Source: Opitutia bacterium (lineage in GTDB: Bacteria; Verrucomicrobiota; Verrucomicrobiia; Opitutales; Seribacteraceae). Taken from it: a stretch of 8,732 nucleotides of DNA. Shown here one piece after another: positions 1 through 6,593 of the stretch. Where the stretch lies: NCBI GenBank assembly GCA_018695085.1, contig JABHOU010000246.1:1-8732 (forward strand). The letters are read 5' to 3'. The notes below the pieces were generated by a model, which saw only the letters and a program-made list of their open reading frames with translations, had not been told where the DNA came from and made no database searches. A program made the position numbers and the translations under genes. Within the stretch, counting starts at the first letter, position 1, and each line of letters starts with the position of its first letter.

Positions 1-3000
1 AAGGACAAGCAAGACGAGGAAGATAAACAACGAAAGTCAGGAAGACGAGCACCTGGAGATGAAGATGAGTCTGTATCATTTCTCAAAAATCTAGTGGAGA
101 GAGATTCTGACGGGAAGCTTCCATTAGCGGATGTTGTGGATGTCACTGAATCAGCCCAATCGGTTGGTGCAAATGATGACAGCACTCTTAGTGCAGTCCT
201 CGACAATGCAGAAAAGGCCGACGACCTAAAGGTTGTCATCGCTGCCGCAGAAAAGGCTGAATCCAAGGATAAGGACACCCTCGGAGCCGTTCTCAGAAAT
301 GCAGAGCAAGGCGACAAGTTGGCTGCTGTGGTCGCGACTGCCGAAAAAGCCGATGTTGATTCGAGTGATTCGACCACAAGTTCTGCTGCTGCATCTGTCG
401 GAAAAAATCAAAAGAAGAAACTGGATTCCCTTTTCAAGGTGGTCAAGAAGGTGGACGAAAAGCAAAAAGAGGCCAGTACTGCGGTTGTTGTTGCTCCAAG
501 CGACAAATTGGACTCGAGTCAGCAGGAGGAATTCAACAATCTGTTGTCTGCTATCGGCATCATGGAAACCGTTGCGGAGGTTGAGGCAGCTGTTACGGAA
601 TACAGCAAAACCTTCCCCGAGCAACAGGACAAAATCAAGGAATTCGGGAATTCTCGGAAGCGAGATATCAATGTTTTTGGAAATCTCGGCGATGTCGTGG
701 TTTTGACTGAAACTGCAACCGATGTTAAAAAGGAAGCAGAAGATGCGGCTCGTAAGGCGGGCAAAAACGAAGCCGAAATTAAAGCTGCGGGCGAAGTTGG
801 AGGGGAGGCAGGTTTCGAGGCCGTTCTGGAGAATGCCGACAAGGCCGACAAATTGGTGAAAGTTGTTGATGCAGCCAAAGGGGCAGGAGCCGACGATAGT
901 CTGGCTGCCGTTCTCAAAAGCGCAGAGCAAGCTGACAAACTCGCCGAAGTAGCAGGAATCAAGGATGCAAGTGGCGCCGACTCGACTCCGACCGCTGCCA
1001 CTGCCTCCAAAGAGAAACTTTCCGCCCTATTCAAGGTTGTCAAAAAGGTGGACGACGTTCAGGAAGAGGTTAAAGCAGCGCCTGCAACGCCCGATGGAGG
1101 AGAAACTCCTGCGGTTGTTGCATTGAACGCAGACGATATTTTTGGTAAACTTGCCGATGTAGTAACTCTAACTGAAACGGCAACTGTTATTCAAAAGGAA
1201 GCAGAGGATGTAGCTCGCAAGGCTGGCAAGACAGAAGCACAAATCAAAGCTGCGGGCGAAGTTGGAGGGGAGGCCGGTTTCGAGGCCGTTCTCGAAAATG
1301 CCGACAAGGCCGACAAATTGTTGAAAGTTGTTGATGCAGCCAAAGGGGCAGGAGCCGACGATAGTCTGGCTGCCGTCCTCAAAAGTGCCGATAAAGCCGT
1401 GCAGATGGAGAAAGTTGTTGCTGACGAGAATGCGAAGAAGCAAAAAGTAGAAGATGATGCGCGCGCTGCCGGAAAATCTGAAGTTGAAATCGCAGCAGAA
1501 ATAAAAATTGCAGAGGATGCCTCAGCCAAAAAAGCCAAAGCCTTATTCAATGTTGTAAAGCAAGTTGATACGGTTAGGGATGCTCAAAAGCTTGCTGAAA
1601 CTCCAGTTGATCCCGGTGGAGAAACTCCTGTAGCGACTGCCCCGGCAGTTAATGTCGACGATGTGTTCAATAATTTTTCCACTGTTGTCGATCTAGCTGA
1701 CAAAGCAGGAGAAATTGCTGTTGATGGAGGCGATTCAGACCTTTTGAAAAATGTCTTGGAGAATGCGGATCAAGCTAATGAGTTAAAAGCAATGGTGGAG
1801 AAGTCCGAAAAGGTCGCTCTTGAGTCAAAAGCAGCAGCTGTAGCGGCTCTTGGCGAAGGTGCAACCGACGCTCAGAAGGCAGCAGCTGAAGAGTCTGTTG
1901 CAGCTCCGGCTCTTACAACTCTCTTTGTAAATGCAGCCCAAGCTTCCGATTTAAAAGCAATGGTGGAGAAGTCCGAAAAGGTCGCTCTTGAGTCAAAAGC
2001 GAAAGCTGTAGCGGATCTTGGCGAAGGTGCAACCGATGCTCAGAAGGCAGCAGCTGAAGATGCCGTTGCAGCTCCGGCTCTTACAACTCTCTTTGAAAAT
2101 GCAGCTAAAGCAGCGGATCTTGCTAAAGTGGTTGCTGCTGCGGGAGACGCCGATTTGACCAATGTGTTTGAAAACGCAGGCAAGGCAGATTCTTACGCTA
2201 AAGTTGTCGATCAAATCGACACCCTCAATTTTGTAGGCGATCAAGCCAAAGATATCTTTGCTAACATCGATGTCGTTGCAGACGTTCTTGACGATGTTAC
2301 TACTGATGGTACGGCAGTTAATGCCGATGTTGCCAGAAATTTGCTTGGGAATGCCAAGGAAGCTAAGCAAATGCAAGATGCCCTGGCAGTTATCAAGGAG
2401 GCGTCTGCAGGAACTGACGGAGGTGCTGCTCCTTCGCTCGCTGACTTGGAGAATATCGTCAAAAAAGACGTCAAGGAGTTGGAAGCTATTAATAGCGTAG
2501 CTAAAAAGTTAAAGGAAAGTGGAGAGGGAGGTGCAGAGGCACTGGAGGCTTTTGTAAAGGATAACATTGATAAAGCTGCTCAACTGGAGAAGGCTTTCGA
2601 AGGTAATGCCGATCTCGCTAAAGAAATAGCTGCTAAGGCTAAAGCCGATGCTGATGTTGTTGCTGCCCTCGGAGAAGGTGCTACAGAGGCTGAAAAAGCG
2701 GCGGCAATAGCTGTTTCTGAACTTGGTGCGGATGCTACAGAGGCGGAAAAAGCAGCGGCAATAGCTGCGGCAACCGATCCAGCCAAAAACAATTCTTTTA
2801 TCGATTCGCTTGTAGACGCTTCGGCTTTGGGTAGCCTCAAAACTGAGTATGCCGGTTCCGATTACTTGTCTGTTCTTGAAAAACCGGAGAACGCAGACAA
2901 AGCGGACGATATCGCTTTTGCGCTAAGTTTTATTAAAAGTGGTAAGACCGATCTTTCCGCTGAAGAAGCAGCTAAGGAAACTGCGAATGAAGCAGCTTTC

Positions 3001-5049
3001 TTTGCCAATATCGATAAGATAGGCGATCTTATCGACTTGGGTCTGAAGTTCGAGGATGATTCCGCTAAAATGGAAACCATTTTCAACAATCTTGATCGCA
3101 TTGATGCTTTGAAGGAACTTTCTGATGAGCTTGCAGTCTACCCTGACCGCATCCAACTTGTCTTTGATAACGCCGACAAGGCTGATGCCTTGCTGGGAAC
3201 GTTCAAAGATATTAAAGCGTCCGGATCGGACACGCTCATGGATAACCTCTTTGAATCCAAGGAAAGCCTCGATTCCACTATGGCGAATCAAGGTCTTATT
3301 AAGTTGACGACCGAGTATCCTCAGTATGGCGATGCAATTGCTCAGCATGGTTCAAAGGCTGCCGAGATAGCCGCTACGGCTGAAGATTTCAAGGGTGATA
3401 CTGCCAAGCTTGACTTGATCTTTGGCAATCTCGACAAACTTGATGCCGTAAACGACATGACTGCTCGTTATGGATCTGATGCAGACAAAGGTAAACTCGA
3501 TCAGCTTTTCGAGAACTTTGACAAGTTGGACGACATCAAGAAGCTTTCAGACCGTTTGGAGGGAGCCAATCTGGATTCTGCCCAAGATAGGTTGTTCGAG
3601 AACATTGATCGTCTGGACGATTTCGAAAATGGTCTCAATGTCTTTACCGAGGCCGGAATCCTTAAGCATCTTGATGGTGCCACCGCTGAACAGGTTGAAA
3701 TGATCTTCGATATCGGTGATGCCTTTGGCGGTGATGCCGAAAAACTGAAAGTTGCTGGAAATAATTTAGACAAACTTGCCGACTTGAAAGCCTTGTCCGA
3801 AGACAAGGACCTTGATTCAACTAAATTGGACCTAGTTTTTGCCAACCCTGACAAGGCGAATGCAATTAAGGGTCTCAACGACGCTCATGGTGACGATGCC
3901 GGATCACTTGATGTTGTTTTTGGAAACTTGGACATGATAGAAGATTTTGAAAAGGATTCTGGTCTTCTCACTTTTGCCAAGGAAAACCCCGAAGACTTCA
4001 AAACGGCAAAGGATTCAGGTACTGCGACCGAGAAACTCTCTTCTGCTTTATTAAATGAGTTGAAGGAATTGGGTCTTTCGGGCGAAGAGCTCAAAACTGT
4101 ATTGGTCGATCTCAACACCGGACCGGCTCCAGGGTCCCAACCCGGTGATGCTCCGACGACTCAACCAGTTGATCCCAACACGGTTTCTCTTCTTGCAAAC
4201 CACGAGATAAAGAACAACGCCATTGACCCCAATCTTGTTCTCAACGCCGAGTTAGCTTTTGCCAGCAGTTTCTTTCAAGATGTCGCTCAAGTTTACGACA
4301 GCTTGTCGGGTCCGTCTGAAGCCGGTGAGTCCACTGCGAGGAATTTCAGGGTGCTCGGTGGTAAGAACGTTTCCATAAGCGCAGGCAGTTACGACATTGG
4401 TGATGTATTTGGTGGTCCTGCTAAGGAAGACTTCCTCATTGCTGCTACCGACAAGCTGACAATCGCCGGAAACGCTGCGTTCCGGAATACGGATGAAACG
4501 TTGGCATCCAGTTATGATGGATTGATCCTGCTTTCCGCGGGTAGTGTATCTTTGCCTCAAGGCACAGTAGACGACCACGCATCAGTTTCCTATTCAGGAG
4601 ATTCTTTAGGCATAGGTTCGATGGAGACCTTGAACGTAATCAACGTCGATCTTCAGGCTGAAGGTGAAGTGTCCCTTCGTTCCTTGGATAGCCTCGTGAT
4701 CAATAACTCGTCCTTGCTCACTTCGAATGGCAATGGAGCTGACTTTGTTCACCTCATAGCCCTCGACGAAATCAACGCCAATGGCCTTTTATTCTCCGCC
4801 AATATGCAGAAAATCGTCATGGACGCCATGACGATCAATTTGGCGAATGTGACTTTCCCCGGCGGTTCTACAGTCAATTTGAATAGTGCTAGCGGTCCTC
4901 TGGATAATAAGTATCCTACCTTCGGTTCTCAAAACAAGGCCTATGGAAGAGTTAACTTCATTGAGAATATTCGTTATGGTCAGCATCTGTTGAATTCTCG
5001 CTCGGCTTTCGATACTCATGGTGGTTCTATTTCGATTGGTACCAGATAG
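1..5049 (+). CDS. Giant acidic repeat exoprotein, 5'-truncated by window edge
   Basis: This is the C-terminal 1682 residues of a very large protein. The frame is open from base 1, so the GTG at 94 is internal and the real start lies upstream. Residues 1-30 are a highly charged Lys/Asp/Glu/Arg stretch. Residues about 45-1365 are helical Asp/Ala/Lys-rich repeats around a core like VFENADKADKL, seen about two dozen times. A Pro/Gly/Gln/Thr linker follows at about 1373-1392, then a beta-rich C-terminal domain to 1682. I see no Cys and no Trp in the visible part, as is common in extracellular fibrous proteins. No catalytic motif is visible. It lies upstream of four envelope-protein genes on the same strand. 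I infer a secreted or surface-displayed structural protein or adhesin. I do not recognise a named family for the repeats. The existence of the gene is certain; the function is not. Confidence 0.93.
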   Translation, partial: KDKQDEEDKQRKSGRRAPGDEDESVSFLKNLVERDSDGKLPLADVVDVTESAQSVGANDDSTLSAVLDNAEKADDLKVVIAAAEKAESKDKDTLGAVLRNAEQGDKLAAVVATAEKADVDSSDSTTSSAAASVGKNQKKKLDSLFKVVKKVDEKQKEASTAVVVAPSDKLDSSQQEEFNNLLSAIGIMETVAEVEAAVTEYSKTFPEQQDKIKEFGNSRKRDINVFGNLGDVVVLTETATDVKKEAEDAARKAGKNEAEIKAAGEVGGEAGFEAVLENADKADKLVKVVDAAKGAGADDSLAAVLKSAEQADKLAEVAGIKDASGADSTPTAATASKEKLSALFKVVKKVDDVQEEVKAAPATPDGGETPAVVALNADDIFGKLADVVTLTETATVIQKEAEDVARKAGKTEAQIKAAGEVGGEAGFEAVLENADKADKLLKVVDAAKGAGADDSLAAVLKSADKAVQMEKVVADENAKKQKVEDDARAAGKSEVEIAAEIKIAEDASAKKAKALFNVVKQVDTVRDAQKLAETPVDPGGETPVATAPAVNVDDVFNNFSTVVDLADKAGEIAVDGGDSDLLKNVLENADQANELKAMVEKSEKVALESKAAAVAALGEGATDAQKAAAEESVAAPALTTLFVNAAQASDLKAMVEKSEKVALESKAKAVADLGEGATDAQKAAAEDAVAAPALTTLFENAAKAADLAKVVAAAGDADLTNVFENAGKADSYAKVVDQIDTLNFVGDQAKDIFANIDVVADVLDDVTTDGTAVNADVARNLLGNAKEAKQMQDALAVIKEASAGTDGGAAPSLADLENIVKKDVKELEAINSVAKKLKESGEGGAEALEAFVKDNIDKAAQLEKAFEGNADLAKEIAAKAKADADVVAALGEGATEAEKAAAIAVSELGADATEAEKAAAIAAATDPAKNNSFIDSLVDASALGSLKTEYAGSDYLSVLEKPENADKADDIAFALSFIKSGKTDLSAEEAAKETANEAAFFANIDKIGDLIDLGLKFEDDSAKMETIFNNLDRIDALKELSDELAVYPDRIQLVFDNADKADALLGTFKDIKASGSDTLMDNLFESKESLDSTMANQGLIKLTTEYPQYGDAIAQHGSKAAEIAATAEDFKGDTAKLDLIFGNLDKLDAVNDMTARYGSDADKGKLDQLFENFDKLDDIKKLSDRLEGANLDSAQDRLFENIDRLDDFENGLNVFTEAGILKHLDGATAEQVEMIFDIGDAFGGDAEKLKVAGNNLDKLADLKALSEDKDLDSTKLDLVFANPDKANAIKGLNDAHGDDAGSLDVVFGNLDMIEDFEKDSGLLTFAKENPEDFKTAKDSGTATEKLSSALLNELKELGLSGEELKTVLVDLNTGPAPGSQPGDAPTTQPVDPNTVSLLANHEIKNNAIDPNLVLNAELAFASSFFQDVAQVYDSLSGPSEAGESTARNFRVLGGKNVSISAGSYDIGDVFGGPAKEDFLIAATDKLTIAGNAAFRNTDETLASSYDGLILLSAGSVSLPQGTVDDHASVSYSGDSLGIGSMETLNVINVDLQAEGEVSLRSLDSLVINNSSLLTSNGNGADFVHLIALDEINANGLLFSANMQKIVMDAMTINLANVTFPGGSTVNLNSASGPLDNKYPTFGSQNKAYGRVNFIENIRYGQHLLNSRSAFDTHGGSISIGTR
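664..1653 (+). repeat. Two-copy segmental duplication (465-bp offset) inside the giant gene
   Basis: Unit 1 (664-1128) and unit 2 (1129-1653) share the same order of modules. These are a D(V/I)FG(N/K)LxDVV start, a TETAT stretch, a charged helix, GEVGGEAGFEAVLENADKAD, an LFKVVKKVD-type helix, and a GGETP hinge. Bases 775-911 match 1240-1376 with six mismatches by eye. Bases 857-911 (55 nt) are identical to 1322-1376. Unit 2 is longer by about 20 codons, inserted after the conserved core. An older, more diverged relative of the LFKVVKKVD module lies at about 421-465. The near-identity at the DNA level indicates a duplication recent enough that synonymous sites have barely drifted, or homogenisation by gene conversion. 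Confidence 0.85.
1783..2118 (+). repeat. Tandem 168-bp duplication inside the giant gene
   Basis: Two head-to-tail copies of 168 bp (56 codons) lie at 1783-1950 and 1951-2118. The first 50 bases of each copy are identical (1783-1832 equals 1951-2000). The rest differs at scattered positions, several of them amino-acid changing (for example AAA against AKA, and EES against EDA). Each copy encodes a LKAMVEKSEKVALESKA helix, then an LGEGATDAQKAAAE segment, then an APALTTLF(V/E)NAA unit carrying the core repeat motif. The length is a multiple of three, so loss or gain of a copy keeps the frame. Confidence 0.85.
2680..2768 (+). repeat. Short 54-bp-offset Ala-rich duplication
   Basis: Bases 2680-2713 and 2734-2767 are near-copies with two mismatches by eye, both in third codon positions. 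They encode ATEAEKAAAIA twice, 18 codons apart. The peptide is related to the LGEGATDAQKAAAE segment of the 168-bp repeat, so it is probably a shrunken descendant of the same module. Confidence 0.75.
4117..5049 (+). other. Pro/Gly linker and beta-rich C-terminal domain of the giant protein
   Basis: At about residue 1373 the helical repeats stop and a short linker rich in Pro, Gly, Gln and Thr begins (GPAPGSQPGD, then TTQPVDP). The last 290 or so residues change character: few Lys, many Ser, Asn, Gly and Val, and short alternating strands such as KNVSISAG, DKLTIAGN, GLILLSAGSVSL, ETLNVINVDL, DSLVINNSSLL and MTINLANVTF. This pattern resembles right-handed beta-helix exoproteins of the filamentous-haemagglutinin type. 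The end carries SGPLDNKYPTFG, GRVNFIENIRYG and FDTHGGSISIG. From memory, similar endings occur in other large secreted verrucomicrobial proteins, and this may be a conserved terminal or sorting domain. That last point is unverified. Confidence 0.6.
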
Positions 5050-5124
5050 TTGTTAACAGATAAATCATACCTCCATCGGATTACCAATTATCCCTGAATT
5101 CTAACTAGGCTAGGTCTAAGCTTT

Positions 5125-5138
5125 TATGGCTTGCCATA
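5125..5138. promoter_or_regulatory. Small dyad with CUUG-type loop in the spacer before the barrel gene
   Basis: TATGGC and GCCATA flank two T residues, forming a perfect 6-bp inverted repeat. Two further T-G wobble pairs are possible outward. As RNA the apex would be a CUUG tetraloop, a known stable loop type. There is no T-tract after it, so it is a poor intrinsic terminator. It could be an operator or a 5'-leader hairpin of the barrel gene, whose ATG lies 33 bases downstream. The rest of the 122-base spacer shows no promoter I can support and no strong Shine-Dalgarno sequence. Confidence 0.35.
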
Positions 5139-5171
5139 GGTTGTTCAGGATTGGATTATCAAATTAACATT

Positions 5172-6563
5172 ATGACTGCTCTCCGATTTTCCTCCATCTG
5201 CCTATTGCTAGGCTCACTTCTTTTCACTTCGTTCGCGAACAAATCATCTTCAGTCATCTTGGAGACAAGTTCGAACACGGTTTCCGCGACCGCCGCTCCT
5301 CCCGTAAAGAAGCGCGACAATGGCGATACCACGATAATTTTTGATGCCGAGACGGAAGTGAAAAACGGGGAACCCGCTCCCGCGCCTGTCGCACCTGCCA
5401 AGAAGCCCCCCGCTAAAGTCACCCCAACACCCAAGCCGGCACCTGAGCCCGTACCCGCACCTCAACCGGAGGTCCCTAAACCTCCCGTAGCACCTGCTCC
5501 TGTTGTTGAGGTCAAGGAAGTAGAAGAGAAGGAAGCTCCGGTTGCTCCAGCAGCCGAGGTCAAGGCAGCTGTGGTTGCGGATAACAATGGCTCTGCTCCT
5601 CCCGCTTCCTTTTTGGCTTCCGATTTCTTTGCCGGGGCGCTCGAGGCCGCAAGAGCCGGAGATGCCATGGGCACTCAGCGACTAGTAGACGTCAAGAGCG
5701 GCAGGCTAACTCCTTCAATCGCTTTTAACATGGGCTACAATTATACCTCCAATCCCTTAAAGGTTGGCAAGCAATCCACTGCGTATTCGCCTGATGGATT
5801 TACCGCTCTTCTCAATTTGACTTTTAACATGGGGCTGGGCGAATATGGGGTCGGCGACGACGTTCTGCTCGCACCTTCTCTCATGCTCATGCACATGAGA
5901 ACCTACACGGACCCCGCCAAGGATCATGGTATAGAACGGGAGACCTTCGACGTAGACGTTCAAATTGCCGGACTTACCTTGCCTGTCATTCTTCCAAATG
6001 ATTACACTTTTGTTCTGGGGCATACTTACGTCCGTCCGATTTCCTTTCGGGCTGATAACGTGATTTCATATTCCAATTCCCCCAATTTGTCTCTGACCAA
6101 GACGATTCCTTTACCCACGGGCGACGTTCTTTCCCTTACTGCAGGTACCAGCTTTTCCTTTTCCAATGGCGATACTATTAAAGATGCATTGGCGGGAGAT
6201 CCGACATATTACAATTTTATTGAAGCTGTTATGGGTGGTGCCGCCAATGTACTGGCACAGCAACCCGTAAATGCCCAAGATGCTTGGACCCATACTCTTA
6301 ATCTGTCTTACATCAAGCCCATCGGTGAGCAACTCACGCTCACACCCTCCATGACAGTAAGCAGAATGGAGTACGCAAAAGGTTCCAATAAAGGTCGTGA
6401 CGACACCAGTTACCTCGCTTCCGTGGTTGCCGCATACACTATATCCGAATGGGTCAATGTTTCCGCAGCCACCAATTACATGTGGAAGCGTTCGAGTTTC
6501 CCCGATTCCGATTTCGAGGATTTCATCGGTGGCGTAACCATGGGGCTAAACTACGCATTCTAG
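5172..6563 (+). CDS. Outer-membrane beta-barrel protein with Pro/Ala-rich linker
   Basis: The 463-residue product has a Sec signal peptide (residues 1-22, basic n-region MTALR, hydrophobic LLLGSLLF, likely cut SFA|NK). The ATG at 5172 is preferred over the in-frame TTG at 5151 because it gives this compact signal peptide; the other start adds seven residues. Residues about 67-126 are Pro/Ala/Lys/Val-rich (KPAPEPVPAPQPEVPKPP), like the periplasm-spanning segment of TonB. From about 181 to the end are alternating amphipathic strands with aromatic girdle residues, ending in GLNYAF. A terminal Phe is the usual recognition signature of barrel outer-membrane proteins. No plug domain, TonB box or POTRA domain is evident, so a TonB receptor or a two-partner TpsB transporter is unlikely. 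The gene starts 122 bases after the giant gene and ends 30 bases before the next one. I infer an outer-membrane channel or anchor. The substrate is unknown. Confidence 0.85.
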   Translation: MTALRFSSICLLLGSLLFTSFANKSSSVILETSSNTVSATAAPPVKKRDNGDTTIIFDAETEVKNGEPAPAPVAPAKKPPAKVTPTPKPAPEPVPAPQPEVPKPPVAPAPVVEVKEVEEKEAPVAPAAEVKAAVVADNNGSAPPASFLASDFFAGALEAARAGDAMGTQRLVDVKSGRLTPSIAFNMGYNYTSNPLKVGKQSTAYSPDGFTALLNLTFNMGLGEYGVGDDVLLAPSLMLMHMRTYTDPAKDHGIERETFDVDVQIAGLTLPVILPNDYTFVLGHTYVRPISFRADNVISYSNSPNLSLTKTIPLPTGDVLSLTAGTSFSFSNGDTIKDALAGDPTYYNFIEAVMGGAANVLAQQPVNAQDAWTHTLNLSYIKPIGEQLTLTPSMTVSRMEYAKGSNKGRDDTSYLASVVAAYTISEWVNVSAATNYMWKRSSFPDSDFEDFIGGVTMGLNYAF

Positions 6564-6581
6564 CAAGATTTCGCTAGATGC
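6555..6581 (+). terminator. Hairpin over the stop codon of the barrel gene (attenuator or weak terminator)
   Basis: GCATTCTAGC (6555-6564) can pair with GCTAGATGC (6573-6581) to form a nine-pair stem with one bulged T and an 8-base loop. The TAG stop codon (6561-6563) is inside the stem. Only three T residues follow, so termination would be weak at best. It could instead stabilise the upstream message or reduce expression of the next gene, whose ATG lies 12 bases after the stem. Confidence 0.35.
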
Positions 6582-6593
6582 TTTGAAAAAGCC

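Larger units (their letters stand above)
187..3990 (+). repeat. Degenerate VFxNxDKxDxL protein-repeat region
   Basis: Within the giant gene a motif of hydrophobic-F/L-x-N-x-(D/E)-(K/R/Q)-(A/L/I)-(D/E)-x-(L/I/F) recurs about two dozen times. Examples are AVLDNAEKADDL near 190, AVLENADKADKL near 820 and 1285, TLFENAAKAADL near 2085, LVFDNADKADAL near 3157, LIFGNLDKLDAV at 3415, QLFENFDKLDDI at 3502, RLFENIDRLDDF at 3589, LVFANPDKANAI near 3832 and VVFGNLDMIEDF near 3916. In the 3' half the copies are regularly spaced: 81 nt between 3073 and 3154, and 87 nt each between 3412, 3499 and 3586, giving a 27-29-residue unit. In the 5' half they sit in longer, mixed units separated by Ala-rich segments. 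Each unit looks like one amphipathic helix plus a short Asp/Gly-rich loop, which would suit an alpha-solenoid or coiled rod. That fold is inferred. Confidence 0.8.

Noticed and set aside
94..96. GTG as the start codon of the giant gene
   Set aside because: The same frame is open to the first base of the window, there is no ribosome-binding site, and no signal peptide follows it.
226..930. Long open frame on the minus strand (234 codons) inside the giant gene
   Set aside because: It mirrors the codon bias of the Ala/Lys/Asp repeats. A similar antisense frame recurs over the duplicated unit (1168-1443), and it has no start context or recognisable product.
664..2118. CRISPR array or mobile-element repeats
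   Set aside because: The repeats are in-frame coding duplications of different lengths with no spacers, no terminal inverted repeats and no transposase.
3475..3520. EF-hand or dockerin-like calcium loop (SDADKGKLDQLFE)
   Set aside because: The Asp spacing and Gly position do not fit the 12-residue DxDxDGxIxxxE loop, and neighbouring repeats do not preserve it. The loops are merely Asp-rich.
5151..5153. TTG as the start of the barrel gene
   Set aside because: AGGA directly abuts it, which is too close for a ribosome-binding site. The ATG seven codons later gives a standard signal peptide.
5172..6563. Two-partner secretion TpsB transporter for the giant protein
   Set aside because: No POTRA domains are visible before the barrel, and the N-terminal region is a Pro-rich linker.
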